Source: Aminobacter sp. AP02
GTDB lineage: Bacteria; Pseudomonadota; Alphaproteobacteria; Rhizobiales; Rhizobiaceae
Assembly (NCBI RefSeq): GCF_003148805.1
Contig: NZ_QGGX01000020.1
Span: 17,706 to 81,705 of the forward strand
Reading direction: 5' to 3'
DNA: 64,000 bases
In this document: in pieces, positions 1 to 10,696 of the stretch
Layout of the letters: each line of letters opens with the position of its first letter
Position numbering within the stretch: the stretch's first letter is position 1
The notes under the pieces: model-generated
Told to the model about the DNA's origin: nothing
The model's database searches: none
Seen by the model: the letters and a program-made list of their open reading frames with translations, nothing else
Translations under genes and position numbers: made by a program

Positions 1-432
1 AACCATGCGGGCGTCGGCCCAGTCGGTGATGTAGACGTCCGCATGCGGCAGCATCGCCTCGACAGTGCCGCGCAGCAGTGTCGCATAATGTCCCGACATC
101 GGTGCGACGATCAAAAGCTTGGGGTCGGGGCGGCGTCCCGTAGGCAGCGCGCGTTCGAAGCGGATCAGGTTGCAAAATGGCCGCGACCAGGCGACTTTTT
201 CGGTAACCGCCACCGGCTGGAAGTCGATTGTTGTCTTTTCCAGACCGAATTGCGGCTTGCCATAGCGGCGAGTGGTGCGCTCGAACAGTTCGGCCATCGC
301 CGCCACGGAGCGGCCCAGCGGCATGTGCGAAAACGGGTTCAGGGGGTTGGAGTAGAAAAGTTTGACCGCGTCGGCATAGGCGCGTGCCGGCTGGAAAGCG
401 GCGTGGGTCGATTCATAAAGCTGGTAAAACAT
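1..432 (-). CDS. phaZ: Intracellular polyhydroxyalkanoate depolymerase, N-terminal part (cut by window edge)
   Basis: The first 144 residues are visible and the rest lies beyond base 1. The protein begins MFYQLYESTHAAFQPARAYA and continues with an LFYSNPLNPFSH segment and a LLIVAPMSGHYATLLRGT segment, which I recognise as the N-terminus of the intracellular PHB/PHA depolymerase family (alpha/beta hydrolase fold). These enzymes mobilise stored polyhydroxybutyrate granules in the cytoplasm. The catalytic serine would lie in the missing part, so activity cannot be judged. The ATG at 432 is the only start that fits the conserved MFYQ opening. Confidence 0.85.
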   Translation of the reverse strand, partial: MFYQLYESTHAAFQPARAYADAVKLFYSNPLNPFSHMPLGRSVAAMAELFERTTRRYGKPQFGLEKTTIDFQPVAVTEKVAWSRPFCNLIRFERALPTGRRPDPKLLIVAPMSGHYATLLRGTVEAMLPHADVYITDWADARMV

Positions 433-726
433 GAAGTCCTCATACGGCCATGCGGGAAGGCGAGCCGGCCGGAGGCCCGTCATGCGATGCAGCGAAGGTA
501 ACAAACATCTGCTGCGATGCAATATCTCACTTGGCGTGAAACAGGGTCATTCTTTAGTCCAAGCTGTTGAAAAACCGTTTCCATCAGCGCCGCCGGCTCA
601 GCATTGGCCAGCCTTGACGTTGTGCGCCGCGGTAGTTCGGCGAGTCGGTCCTTCCGGACGCGTGCAAGCCCGCATCCGGGCCAAAGTGGCCCGGAGTTCT
701 TGCAACATCAGACGTGTCGGATTGGG
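433..726. other. Intergenic stretch, nothing recognised
   Basis: This gap lies between the start of the depolymerase gene and the end of the DUF1330 gene, both on the minus strand. An open plus-strand frame covers part of it, but its translation has no recognisable features. The depolymerase promoter must lie here, but I cannot point to a convincing -35/-10 pair. Confidence 0.4.
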
Positions 727-1014
727 CTAGATACCCTCGACCAGCATGATCTCGCCGTCGGCGAATTGCTGGCGGATTGACTTGGCGTGCTGGTATTCCG
801 GCGAGAAATAGCAGTTGCGCGCGTCCTTCATCGAGGCGAACTCGATGATGACGTTGCGGGCGCGGCCCGGACCCTCGACCGCTTCATGGGCGCCGCCGCG
901 GGCGATGAACTTCGCGCCGAAGCGCTCGAAGGCAGGCTTTGCGGCGGCAACGTAACCCTTGTAGCCCTCGGGGTCGCGGACATCGACGCGCGCGATCCAG
1001 TATGCCTTGGTCAT
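727..1014 (-). CDS. DUF1330 domain-containing protein
   Basis: A 95-residue protein beginning MTKAYWIARVDVRDPEGYKG, with AKPAFERFGAKFIARGG and the conserved VIIEFASMKDARNCYFSPEYQ block. This is the full length and pattern of the DUF1330 family, which has a dimeric ferredoxin-like alpha/beta-barrel fold and no established reaction. It ends before the depolymerase gene and starts 24 bases downstream of the pyrF stop on the same strand, so it may be cotranscribed with pyrF. That arrangement is positional only and gives no substrate. Confidence 0.85.
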   Translation of the reverse strand: MTKAYWIARVDVRDPEGYKGYVAAAKPAFERFGAKFIARGGAHEAVEGPGRARNVIIEFASMKDARNCYFSPEYQHAKSIRQQFADGEIMLVEGI

Positions 1015-1038
1015 GATTTTCTCCCCGACACCAGGTTT

Positions 1039-1737
1039 TCAGGCCGAAGCCATTTCTTCGAGGATAGCCTGTGCGGCGGCCCGCCTGTCAACCGCGCCGA
1101 CGATCGGGCGGGCGACAACGAGGTGGCTCGAGCCGTTGCGGATGGCGTCGGCGGGGGTGACGACGCGCTTCTGGTCGCCATGGTCGCTGCCAGCCGGACG
1201 GATACCCGGCGTGACCACGGCCATGTTGTGCCCAACGATACGGCGCACGGCGGACGCTTCGCTGGCCGAACAGACGATGCCGCCCATGCCGGCGTTGAGC
1301 GCTTGCTCGGCGCGGTGCAGCACCAGCGTATGCGGGTCGAACTCGTAACCCGCCTCGATCATGTCCTTGTCGTCCATCGAGGTCAGCACCGTCACCGCGA
1401 GCAGGCGCAGTTCGCTGCCCTCGGCAGCCTTGACCGCCGCCTTCATTGCCTTGGGATAGGCGTGCAGGGTCAGCATGGTCATGCCCATCTTGACGATGTT
1501 TTCGACGCCCTTGGCCACCGTGTTGTCGATGTCCAGAAGCTTCATGTCGAGGAAGACTTTCGTGCCCCCGCTCGCCAGTTCACGCGCGAAATCGAGCCCG
1601 CCGGCAAAGGCGAGCTGGTAGCCGATCTTGTAGAAATTGGCTGTGCCTTCGAGGTCGCGCACTGCCTTTTCCGCTTCCTTCACGGTCGGCAGGTCGAGCC
1701 CGACGATCAGCCGGTCGCGCATCGCTTCGATTGTCAT
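1039..1737 (-). CDS. pyrF: Orotidine 5'-phosphate decarboxylase
   Basis: Converts OMP to UMP, the last step of de novo pyrimidine synthesis, in the cytoplasm. The 232-residue product starts [20 protein letters not shown] and contains the family core [18 protein letters not shown] (catalytic Lys/Asp cluster DxKxxDI) at about residues 58-75, then TVLTSMDD and the phosphate-binding [18 protein letters not shown] near residue 180. Length is normal for the short bacterial type. The frame stays open for 35 codons upstream, but the ATG at 1737 gives the conserved N-terminus. It follows pmtA and dnaJ on the same strand, an order seen in other Rhizobiales. Confidence 0.95.
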   Translation of the reverse strand: MTIEAMRDRLIVGLDLPTVKEAEKAVRDLEGTANFYKIGYQLAFAGGLDFARELASGGTKVFLDMKLLDIDNTVAKGVENIVKMGMTMLTLHAYPKAMKAAVKAAEGSELRLLAVTVLTSMDDKDMIEAGYEFDPHTLVLHRAEQALNAGMGGIVCSASEASAVRRIVGHNMAVVTPGIRPAGSDHGDQKRVVTPADAIRNGSSHLVVARPIVGAVDRRAAAQAILEEMASA

Positions 1738-1891
1738 GGTTCGTGTCTCCTCGACAGCAGTGCCGCCCGTTCGATCAGGGGCCGGCACGGCCGTCCCGTG
1801 CCCTCTTGCAGGCTGTCGCACCCTCACAGGGTGCGCCAACATCGTGGCGACGGGTATAGGGGCGATCAGCCTGTCAAATCAAGCACGCCGC

Positions 1892-2497
1892 TCAGTGCTT
1901 TGCGCGGCGATAGACCCAGAGCTGCGTCGGCGGAATATTGCGGATGATGAAGTCGAAATGCTCGACCGTGTAGTTGCCCAGCCCCGGGGGGATTGGCGAT
2001 TTCGGTCCATAAGTAAGCTGTATCACCGGCCTGCCTGCCGGAATGCGCCTGAGCAGGCCTTCGAGATAGGCCACGCGGCTGGCGACAGGAAAATTGAGCA
2101 GCGGCACGCCCGATATGACTGAGTCGAAGACTACGTCGCTCTTGTCGCCGAGCGTCTTGTCGAGGTCGAAGGCATCGCCCTCGATGACGTTGACGCGCGG
2201 ATACAGGCGACGCAGGTGCTGGACGAAATCAGATGAATATTCAACGGTGTAGAGATGCTCAGGCTTCACGCCGTGAGCCAGGATCGCCTTGGTGATGACG
2301 CCGGTGCCGGGGCCGACCTCCAGCACTGGCAAGCCCGACTTGGTGTCGATGACCGAAGCCATGCGCTTTGCGGTGACCGAACTCGTCGGCACGATCGAAC
2401 CAACGGCCTTCGGCTTGTCGATCCAGCCCTTGAAGAACTTCAGTTCGTCGTCGAACTTGGCCGCAAGGGTTTTACGCAATCCGGAACCGCGTGGCAT
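1892..2497 (-). CDS. pmtA: Phosphatidylethanolamine N-methyltransferase (PmtA type)
   Basis: SAM-dependent enzyme of the rhizobial PmtA family, which methylates phosphatidylethanolamine stepwise towards phosphatidylcholine at the inner membrane. The 201-residue protein has FFKGWIDKPKAVGSIVPTSS near residue 21, the SAM-binding motif I VLEVGPGTGVIT at about 58-69, and a C-terminal LWVYRRAKH. The start at 2497 is preceded by a good GAGGAG ribosome site. The position between dnaJ and pyrF agrees with Sinorhizobium and Mesorhizobium chromosomes and supports the assignment over generic rRNA adenine dimethylase-like proteins. Confidence 0.9.
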   Translation of the reverse strand: MPRGSGLRKTLAAKFDDELKFFKGWIDKPKAVGSIVPTSSVTAKRMASVIDTKSGLPVLEVGPGTGVITKAILAHGVKPEHLYTVEYSSDFVQHLRRLYPRVNVIEGDAFDLDKTLGDKSDVVFDSVISGVPLLNFPVASRVAYLEGLLRRIPAGRPVIQLTYGPKSPIPPGLGNYTVEHFDFIIRNIPPTQLWVYRRAKH

Positions 2498-2596
2498 CGC
2501 TTCGATCTCCTCACCGTTGCTGCGGGAGAAATAACAGCAACCCAGCCCAGCGCAAGCGGAAAGCTAACTCAATTTCCGTTACGGCAGAAACAATTC

Positions 2597-3730
2597 TCAC
2601 TTATCCCCGAAGGACTCGAAAAAGTCCTTCATGCGCGAGAAGAAGCCGCTCGATTGCGGCGAATTCTCGGTCGAGGACAGCTTCTCGAACTCTTCGAGCA
2701 ATTCACGCTGGCGCCTAGTCAGGCTTTGCGGCGTCTCGACCGCGGTCTGGATGTAGAGATCGCCGACCTGCGGCTGGCGCAGGATCGGCATGCCCTTGCC
2801 CTTGAGGCGGAACTGGCGCCCGTTCTGGGTGCCTTCGGGTACCTTGACGCGTGTCTGGGTGCCATCGAGCGTCGCCACCTCGAACGAGCCGCCAAGGGCT
2901 GCCGTGGTCATCGAGATCGGCACCTTGCAGTAGAGGTCGGCACCGTCGCGCTGGAAGAATTCATGCGGCTTGACCGACAAGAAGATGTAGAGGTCGCCCG
3001 AAGGGCCGCCGCGCAGCCCGGCTTCGCCTTCGTTGGCTAGGCGGATGCGGGTGCCGTCCTCGATGCCCGAGGGAATGTTGACCGACAGCGAGCGCTCTTC
3101 GGTGACGCGGCCCTGGCCAGCGCACTTGCCGCACGGATCCTTGATGGTCTGGCCGCGGCCCTGGCACTGAGGGCAGGTGCGTTCGATCGAGAAGAAGCCC
3201 TGGCTCGCGCGCACCTTGCCGTGGCCCTGGCACATCGAGCAGGTCACTGGCTGCGTGCCGGCCTTGGCGCCGGAACCGGCGCATTCGGTGCACAGGATCG
3301 AGGTTGGCACGCGGATCTGCGCGGTCTTGCCGGCGAAGGCTTCCTCGAGCGTGATTTCCATGTTGTAGCGCAGGTCGGCACCGCGCTCGCGCCCGCCTGA
3401 CGAGCGGCGGCGGCCGCCGCCCATCATGTCGCCGAAGATATCCTCGAATATGTCGGCGAAGCCGCCGGCGCCAAAGCCCTGGCCACCGCCATTGCCCATG
3501 CCGCCATTTTCGAAGGCGGCATGGCCGAATCGATCATAGGCGGCGCGCTTCTGGGGGTCCTTCAGCGTCTCGTAGGCTTCGTTGATTTCCTTGAACTTGT
3601 GCTCGCACGCATCGTCGCCCGGATTGCGGTCGGGATGGAACTGCATGGCGAGCTTGCGGAAGGCCGACTTGAGCTCCTTGTCGTCAGCACCCTTCTGGAC
3701 GCCCAGCGTTTCGTAGAAATCAGCTTTCAT
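2597..3730 (-). CDS. dnaJ: Chaperone DnaJ (Hsp40)
   Basis: Cochaperone that delivers unfolded substrates to DnaK and stimulates its ATPase. The 377-residue protein has a complete architecture: J domain with HPD ([11 protein letters not shown], about residues 31-41), a Gly/Phe-rich linker (about 75-105), four zinc-binding CxxCxGxG repeats ([32 protein letters not shown]) at about 148-208, and the C-terminal substrate-binding region. It lies downstream of dnaK on the same strand, but a hairpin with poly-A/poly-T flanks lies between them, so dnaJ probably receives read-through or its own transcription. Confidence 0.97.
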   Translation of the reverse strand: MKADFYETLGVQKGADDKELKSAFRKLAMQFHPDRNPGDDACEHKFKEINEAYETLKDPQKRAAYDRFGHAAFENGGMGNGGGQGFGAGGFADIFEDIFGDMMGGGRRRSSGGRERGADLRYNMEITLEEAFAGKTAQIRVPTSILCTECAGSGAKAGTQPVTCSMCQGHGKVRASQGFFSIERTCPQCQGRGQTIKDPCGKCAGQGRVTEERSLSVNIPSGIEDGTRIRLANEGEAGLRGGPSGDLYIFLSVKPHEFFQRDGADLYCKVPISMTTAALGGSFEVATLDGTQTRVKVPEGTQNGRQFRLKGKGMPILRQPQVGDLYIQTAVETPQSLTRRQRELLEEFEKLSSTENSPQSSGFFSRMKDFFESFGDK

Positions 3731-3887
3731 GTTTTCTCGCTGCCCGGCTGCTCAATGTCTCTGCGTGGTCTTGCATGGCATTGCTTTGCCGGTTCTTTTC
3801 TCGGCGACAGGCCTTCGATTTAGTAAGTCGAAGCCCGCTACGCCAGAGTTGGTGCGGCCTGGGCCGCATTTTTTCGGTTCGGGTTGC

Positions 3888-3919
3888 AAAAAAGCCCGGC
3901 CAAACCGCCGGGCTTTTTT
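3888..3919 (-). terminator. Hairpin between dnaK and dnaJ, bidirectional-type terminator
   Basis: A 6-bp GC stem (GCCCGG at 3894-3899 with CCGGGC at 3908-3913) is flanked by six A on the left and six T on the right. In the minus direction it gives a classic stem plus U-run just after the dnaK stop. It probably attenuates transcription from dnaK into dnaJ and lowers DnaJ relative to DnaK. Confidence 0.8.
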
Positions 3920-3941
3920 GTCAGAGCCTTGAAATGGGCAC

Positions 3942-5858
<1,917 letters not shown>

Positions 5859-5982
5859 TTTTGTATCTTCTCTCCGCTAAGCAGGCTCTCTGGACCCATG
5901 AAGGCGTTCCGACGAAAGCCCCTGTTCACTCGAAATACCGCTCCGGACACCGGTTTTCCGGGCCGAAGCGGTGTTGCGGCGT

Positions 5983-6011
5983 ATATAAGAACAGGCTTCT
6001 GGCAGCGCAAG
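5983..6011 (-). promoter_or_regulatory. Candidate RpoH (sigma32) heat-shock promoter of dnaK
   Basis: Reading the minus strand, CTTG (6011-6008) is followed after 18 bases by CTTATAT (5989-5983). This fits the alphaproteobacterial RpoH pattern CTTG-N17/18-CYTATNT and lies about 125 bases before the dnaK ATG. The assignment is by pattern only. Confidence 0.65.
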
Positions 6012-6073
6012 CGTTCTGCAACTTTCCTTGCGCAGGACTCGGCAAAAGCCTGTGGCAAGCTCATATTCCATAC

Positions 6074-7183
6074 ATGAGTGAGCCGCATTCCATCAATCTC
6101 CTCGAGCACCGGCGCAATCATGCGGTCAATGCGCTGCAGACATGGCTGCTCGGTGCCGGCAGCCTGCTTTTGCTCGGCGTCACCGCCTGGGCCTTCGCCG
6201 GTAGCACCGGCATCCTGTATGCCATTGTCTTTGGCGCGCTCTCCATGTGGGCGGTCCGGCGCATTAGCCCGCAAATGGTCCTGTCGATGTACAAGGCACG
6301 ACAGGTCACCCCGGCAGATTTTCCGGCCGGCTTCCGCATCGTCGAGGAACTTGCCCGCCGCGCCGAACTGCCGGCCACGCCGAAACTCTACGTCATACCG
6401 TCCAAGATGATGAACGCCTTCGCCGTCGGTCGCCGCAACGACGCGGCGATCGCCGTCACCGATGCGCTCGCCCGCACGCTGACGCCGCGCGAACTGGCCG
6501 GCGTTCTCGCCCATGAGATCAGCCACATCGCCCATGAGGACGTGAAGGTGATGGCCTTTGCCGACATGGTGTCGCGCTTCACCTCCTTCATGTCGACGGT
6601 CGGACTGGTGTCGTTGTTCTTCAATCTGTTCGGTTTTGCCGGGGGCTTCCGCACCCAGGTACCGTGGCTGGCTGTTGTGGTGCTGCTTGCCGCGCCAACT
6701 GTCGGCGGCCTGCTGCAGATGGCGCTTTCGCGCACCCGTGAATTCGAAGCCGATCTCGGTGCGGCAGCCCTCACCGGCGACCCCGACGGTCTAGCCTCGG
6801 CGCTGACCAAGCTCGAGCGCGCTCAGGGCCGATTGTGGGAAAACATCCTTCTGCCGAGCGGGCGCATTCCCGATCCCTCGGTGCTGCGCCCCCATCCGCT
6901 GACGGCGACACGCATAGCCCGGCTCAGGGCGCTCAGAACCGCCGAGATACCCGACGAGTTGGTGGCAGGTAGCACTGCCGGGCGGCGACATGTTCCGCGA
7001 CCTTCGATAATCCCGAAAATCCGCGCGCATCCCGGTACCTATCTCCCGCGTGGCGCGCGCGGTTTCATCAATGCCGCCAACACCGATTTCGCCGACGACA
7101 CCCGACCAGCCAGCGACGCCCCGCTCAACCCGCCTGCCAGCGCACCACGTATCCGCGTGACGCGCGGCGGGGTGTGGTGGTGA
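6074..7183 (+). CDS. htpX: HtpX-like M48 zinc metalloprotease
   Basis: Membrane-bound zinc protease of the M48B family, involved in quality control of inner-membrane proteins. The 369-residue product has two hydrophobic segments near residues 22-60, the zinc motif HEISH (in GVLAHEISHIAHEDVKV, about 140-156), two further membrane segments near 175-215 and the downstream glutamate ligand in TREFEADLGAAAL. It carries a C-terminal extension of roughly 80 residues, Pro/Arg-rich, beyond the usual family length. The reading frame is open upstream to 5852, but that part crosses the dnaK promoter, so the ATG at 6074 is chosen. It is divergent from dnaK. Confidence 0.88.
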   Translation: MSEPHSINLLEHRRNHAVNALQTWLLGAGSLLLLGVTAWAFAGSTGILYAIVFGALSMWAVRRISPQMVLSMYKARQVTPADFPAGFRIVEELARRAELPATPKLYVIPSKMMNAFAVGRRNDAAIAVTDALARTLTPRELAGVLAHEISHIAHEDVKVMAFADMVSRFTSFMSTVGLVSLFFNLFGFAGGFRTQVPWLAVVVLLAAPTVGGLLQMALSRTREFEADLGAAALTGDPDGLASALTKLERAQGRLWENILLPSGRIPDPSVLRPHPLTATRIARLRALRTAEIPDELVAGSTAGRRHVPRPSIIPKIRAHPGTYLPRGARGFINAANTDFADDTRPASDAPLNPPASAPRIRVTRGGVWW

Positions 7184-7870
7184 TTTTGTGAGGTCGAGCG
7201 TGAATAGATTTTCCACGGGTTGGCAAGTTTTTTGTTGGGGCGCGTTGCCCCGGCTGTGATGATTGCGGCTGTTGCGACCACGGTTGCCGTTTCGAGGCAT
7301 CCAGAGATCTGGGCCATCGATGTAGCTTCGTCGTCGAGGCAGCTGCCGCCGGGGTCCAAAGCTACCACGTCCAGGAGCTGTCACCCTCTGTCAGTTACCA
7401 GCGTGGATAGCCGAGCCCCTTCCACCACGCCCTCCGGAGCCATCGTATAATCATGCCAGTTCCTCCCATGGGAACGCCGGTCGCGACGGTGATCTGTGGG
7501 GAGGAACCGGCGCCTCCGGTGACGAGCCAACGTAGCTCGCTACCCGGCGAGGTTCCGTCCAATGGTTCCCCTCCTGGGACTACGCCCGGGGTGCGCTGGA
7601 CGAGCGCTAGTGGGGCCGACGATGGGCGAAAATGCCTGGAGACGGCCTGCGGAAGCGGAACGGGCGGGAACAGAAATCGCCGGCGGGACGCGAGGTTCGC
7701 GCCACATAATTGTTATCGGAAGGCACGGCCTCGCGCCCCGCTTCCCGAACCACCTCCCTTTGACGGGAGTGCTCTTTGACAATGGCCAGGCGCAAAAGCG
7801 AGCGTGGCGGTGAAGAAGTGTGTTGGCCGAAGCGGGAACCTGCTCCGAAAAAGCTGGGTGATGGCCTTGC
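7184..7870. other. Gene-poor stretch, no recognised gene
   Basis: This 687-base gap lies between the htpX stop and the TauE gene stop. Several short frames are open on both strands, but none gives a protein I recognise. One tiny minus-strand frame with a good ribosome site is listed separately (7395-7454). The stretch is not obviously repetitive and has no tRNA-, tmRNA- or RNase P-like structure that I can identify. It may hold decayed coding sequence. Confidence 0.4.
7395..7454 (-). CDS. Possible 19-residue Trp/Arg-rich peptide
   Basis: A minus-strand ATG at 7454 follows a GGGAGG ribosome-binding sequence with 7-base spacing and encodes MIIRWLRRAWWKGLGYPRW before TAA. The peptide is strongly basic, with four tryptophans in 19 residues. 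It could be a genuine small membrane-active peptide, a leader peptide, or the broken start of a former gene. No homologue is known to me, and the evidence is only the start signal and the composition. Confidence 0.3.
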   Translation of the reverse strand: MIIRWLRRAWWKGLGYPRW

Positions 7871-8638
7871 TTACAGAAACTCCATGAGTCCGCGCCGCAC
7901 AAGATCGAGCGCCAGTACGGTAATCGCGATCTTGAACCACTTGCGAAAACTTTCCTCCGGCATGCGTTCGAGCAGCTTGGTGCCGTAGACGGTGCCGAAA
8001 TAGCCGGAGACGATCATCGCGGCTATCAGCGGCAGCCAATCCCAGAAGGCGAAGCCGGCGAGACCGAAGACGATGATCTTGAGACCGTGCTGGGCCACCA
8101 TGCCGGCGGCATGGGTTGCCACCAGGGCCTTGCGGTCGTTGGCGAAGAATTGCGCGAACAGCACCGAAACCAGCGGCCCGGTGGCACCGACCAGCATTCC
8201 CACGAGGGCCACCGCGACGCTCGCCACGGCAAGGCCGGCGCGGGTCAGCTTTTCGATGCCGGGAATCTTGGCCCACGTAATGGAGATGACGAAGGCGCCG
8301 AGCACCAGTTTAAGCAGAGCGTCGGGCAGCTGGATGACGACAAATGCGCCGATGACGGCACCCACCATGCTGCCCGCGATGAAGGGCGCTGCGACATCCA
8401 TGCGCACATTGACGCGCTGGTGCCAGGCGCGGCCGGTATTGGAGCCGAGCTGGACAGCACCATGGACCGGGATGAGCGCGGCCACGGGCACGAACAGCCC
8501 CATCAGCGTCAGCATGGCAATGCCCCCGCCGACGCCGAAAGCTGCGGTCAGCGCCGAGGTGAAGGCGCTGGCGACGACGAGTGTTGCCGCGACAAGCGGC
8601 TCGAGTCCCTGGGGCAGGAGAGTGGCGAGGGCGTCCAT
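7871..8638 (-). CDS. TauE/SafE family sulfite/anion exporter-like membrane protein
   Basis: A 255-residue polytopic membrane protein starting MDALATLLPQGLEPLVAATL. It has about eight hydrophobic segments and the family's Gly-rich motifs (AAFGVGGGIAMLTLMGLFVPV near 35-55 and a second internal-repeat copy near 175). The family exports sulfite, sulfoacetate or related organosulfur anions, but the substrate here is not determined. The frame extends about 100 codons further upstream, over the 3' end of the neighbouring gene in another frame, so the ATG at 8638 is used. It is 17 bases downstream of the NDUFA9-like gene and may be cotranscribed with it. Confidence 0.85.
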   Translation of the reverse strand: MDALATLLPQGLEPLVAATLVVASAFTSALTAAFGVGGGIAMLTLMGLFVPVAALIPVHGAVQLGSNTGRAWHQRVNVRMDVAAPFIAGSMVGAVIGAFVVIQLPDALLKLVLGAFVISITWAKIPGIEKLTRAGLAVASVAVALVGMLVGATGPLVSVLFAQFFANDRKALVATHAAGMVAQHGLKIIVFGLAGFAFWDWLPLIAAMIVSGYFGTVYGTKLLERMPEESFRKWFKIAITVLALDLVRRGLMEFL

Positions 8639-8655
8639 GCGCCCTCGGTCCGCGC

Positions 8656-9627
8656 TCAGGCCTCCCGGCGCGTGAACTGGCCGGCGTAGCGGTAGCGCCA
8701 GAGGTAGCTCGGCAGGATCGAGGCGGTGGACTTGGGCGAAATGCCGATAGCAGCGATGGCGCGGCCCTCGTCCTGCGCGGCCTTCGACACGACATTGTCG
8801 GAGCGCAGCAGCATGACCTGGTCCTTGGTCAGCAGCGGGTTGGGCAGCAGGCCGAGCACGGAGGCCTGCAGGTTCGCGGCCCACCACGACATCGGCAACA
8901 GTATGCGCTTGCGGTCGATGACCTCGAGCATTTCTTCCATGCACTGCTTGAAGCTCAGGACCTGCGGACCGCCAAGCTCATAGACCGAACCGCCCTTGAC
9001 CTTGCCGTCTACTGCGCGGGCAACGGCCTCGGCGACGTCGCCGACATAGATCGGCTGGAAGCGGGTTTCCCCGCCGCCGATGAGCGGCAGAACCGGCGAG
9101 AAACGGGCCATGTTGGCGAAGCGGTTGAAGAAGCCATCCTCAGGTCCGAAGACGATCGACGGCCGATAGATGACGGCATCGGGCATGGTGTCCAGGACGG
9201 CCTTTTCGCCACGCGCCTTGGTCTGGGCGTATACGGACTCGGAGTGCGCATTGGCGCCGAGTGCCGAGACGTGGGTCAGCGAAGCACCGACAGCGCGGGC
9301 GGCTTCGGCAACGGCGCGGGCGCCGAATTCATGCACCGTCGAGAATCGCTGGCGTCCGCTTTCATGCAGGATGCCGACGAGATTGATGACATGCGATGCG
9401 CCCTGTACCGCGCGGTCGACCGACCAGCGCACGCGCAGATTGGCCTGAACCGGTTGGATCTGGCCGACATTGCCCAGCGGCTGCAGGTGGAAAGCGAGAT
9501 CGGGGCGGCGGCAGGCGACGCGTACCAGATACCCGCGCTGCGCCAGCGCCCGCACGACATGGCGGCCGAGGAAGCCGGATCCGCCAAATACGGTCACGAG
9601 TTGCGGGGTCTGCAGTATTTCGGTCAT
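8656..9627 (-). CDS. NDUFA9-like NAD(P)-binding epimerase-family protein
   Basis: A 323-residue atypical SDR (NAD-dependent epimerase fold) starting MTEILQTPQLVTVFGGSGFLGRHVV, with the dinucleotide motif GGSGFLG at about 15-21, INLVGILHESG near 85, SALGANAHSESVYAQTKARGE (with a Tyr-xxx-Lys pair) near 130 and YRPSIVFGPEDGFFNRFA near 165. This matches the bacterial relatives of the 39-kDa complex I accessory subunit NDUFA9. In alphaproteobacteria such proteins are proposed to be linked to respiratory complex I or quinone metabolism. Start chosen at the ATG before the Rossmann strand. Confidence 0.85.
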   Translation of the reverse strand: MTEILQTPQLVTVFGGSGFLGRHVVRALAQRGYLVRVACRRPDLAFHLQPLGNVGQIQPVQANLRVRWSVDRAVQGASHVINLVGILHESGRQRFSTVHEFGARAVAEAARAVGASLTHVSALGANAHSESVYAQTKARGEKAVLDTMPDAVIYRPSIVFGPEDGFFNRFANMARFSPVLPLIGGGETRFQPIYVGDVAEAVARAVDGKVKGGSVYELGGPQVLSFKQCMEEMLEVIDRKRILLPMSWWAANLQASVLGLLPNPLLTKDQVMLLRSDNVVSKAAQDEGRAIAAIGISPKSTASILPSYLWRYRYAGQFTRREA

Positions 9628-9780
9628 CGCTGGCTCCGGTCGCCAAAAGGGGCATGCCAAAAAGGGCACGGATGTAGCGTTTCTTAGCCCGTTTCGCGAA
9701 AAAGGCAATCATCGACAGACTGCGCGGAGCGGCCCGCGCCGATGTGGCGCGGGCTTGTGGTTTGCCTTGGGAGGCGAGCT

Positions 9781-10239
9781 CTAGAATTCGCGGCCGAGAC
9801 GCGCGTCGACCGAGTGTCGGTTGCCGCCGCGCACGGCGAAGAACAGGAAGATCGCGGCCCAGATGATCGACTTTTCCGCGCCCTGGTAGCCCTGGCCCAT
9901 GGTGATCCAGTGGAACCAGACGGTGACGAGAAGAACGAACATGGCGGCGAATGCGGCCGGGCGCGTGAACAGGCCGATGACGATCAGAGTGCCGCCGAAG
10001 AACTCGGTGCAGGACAACAGCAGCGACCAGAAGGCGCCGGGGTAGAAGCCGAGGCCTTCGACCATGCCGGCAGCGCCGAACGGGTCGGAGATCTTGCCGA
10101 GGCCGTGGGTGACAAGGGCTGCGCCGGCGACGACGCGCAGGATCGTCTCGGCGGCATCATGCAGGTTTGAATAGAGGCCACGAAGTGCGGGAATGAAGAG
10201 TCGGCGGCCGGAATTTTCGGTCGTCAGGGTCAAGGACAT
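9781..10239 (-). CDS. DoxX family membrane protein
   Basis: A 152-residue integral membrane protein with four hydrophobic segments: ILRVVAGAALVTHGLGKI, AFWSLLLSCTEFFGGTLIVIGLF, AAFAAMFVLLVTVWFHWI and IIWAAIFLFFAVRGG. The pattern THGLGKISDPFG...TEFFGGTLIVIGLFTRPAA is typical of DoxX/DoxD-type proteins, whose proposed roles include thiosulfate:quinone oxidoreduction and redox stress. It is divergent from csbD. The ATG at 10239 (MSLTLTTENS) is preferred over the upstream ATG at 10278. Confidence 0.85.
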   Translation of the reverse strand: MSLTLTTENSGRRLFIPALRGLYSNLHDAAETILRVVAGAALVTHGLGKISDPFGAAGMVEGLGFYPGAFWSLLLSCTEFFGGTLIVIGLFTRPAAFAAMFVLLVTVWFHWITMGQGYQGAEKSIIWAAIFLFFAVRGGNRHSVDARLGREF

Positions 10240-10310
10240 GTCTCCGTTTGCGGGGCTACGCATGATCGAATGTTGCAACGCACCAACGCAGCAAAGGTTA
10301 CGTCACGGTC

Positions 10311-10352
10311 AAGTCAACAAGGTTTGATATAAATATGATTGACAAAGTCAAC
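10311..10352. promoter_or_regulatory. Repeat/palindrome between doxX-like gene and csbD
   Basis: AAGTCAAC occurs twice (10311-10318 and 10345-10352), and the second copy is part of a perfect palindrome TTGAC-AAA-GTCAA (10339-10351). The locus sits between divergent genes in A+T-richer sequence, as expected for an operator. The regulator is unknown. Confidence 0.35.
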
Positions 10353-10365
10353 TTTGAAAAATGTT

Positions 10366-10391
10366 GGAACCTGTCGGCAGCGGGAGGCGTT
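10366..10391 (+). promoter_or_regulatory. Candidate EcfG general-stress promoter of csbD
   Basis: GGAAC (10366-10370), 17 bases, CGTT (10388-10391). This matches the alphaproteobacterial sigma-EcfG consensus GGAAC-N16/17-CGTT and lies about 50 bases before the csbD ATG. CsbD genes are typical general-stress genes, which supports the call. Confidence 0.7.
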
Positions 10392-10442
10392 CACCCCTCA
10401 GTGCGGCGGACCTGTCGTGCCTATTCCAAAAGGAGAAATGCA

Positions 10443-10640
10443 ATGAATTGGAACCAGATCGAAGGCAATTGGGAGCAGTTCAAGGGCAAGATTCAGAGCC
10501 AGTGGGGCAAGCTCACCGATGACGATCTCGACGTCATCAAGGGCAAGCGCAAGGAACTCGCCGGCCGTCTCCAGGCACGCTACGGCAAGGCCCAGGAAGA
10601 TGCCGAGAAAGACATCGACACCTGGCTGTCGCGCCACTGA
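10443..10640 (+). CDS. CsbD family stress protein
   Basis: A 65-residue hydrophilic protein beginning MNWNQIEGNWEQFKGKIQ, followed by WGKLTDDDLDVIKGKRKELAGRLQ and YGKAQEDAEKDIDTW. This is the complete CsbD/YjbJ pattern. The molecular function is unknown, but members are induced by general stress and stationary phase. An AAAAGGAGA ribosome site precedes the ATG at 10443. An EcfG-type promoter lies upstream and a clear terminator follows, so it is a single-gene unit. Confidence 0.92.
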   Translation: MNWNQIEGNWEQFKGKIQSQWGKLTDDDLDVIKGKRKELAGRLQARYGKAQEDAEKDIDTWLSRH

Positions 10641-10666
10641 ACCGTTACTTGCAACATCGCTTGTTC

Positions 10667-10692
10667 AAAGCCCCGCCGCGTGCGGGGCTTTC
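10667..10692 (+). terminator. Rho-independent terminator after csbD
   Basis: Stem AAGCCCCGC (10668-10676) with GCGGGGCTT (10682-10690), a 5-base loop and a short T-rich tail. It overlaps the approach to the convergent reductase gene ending at 10697 and may serve both directions. Confidence 0.75.
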
Positions 10693-10696
10693 TCGT

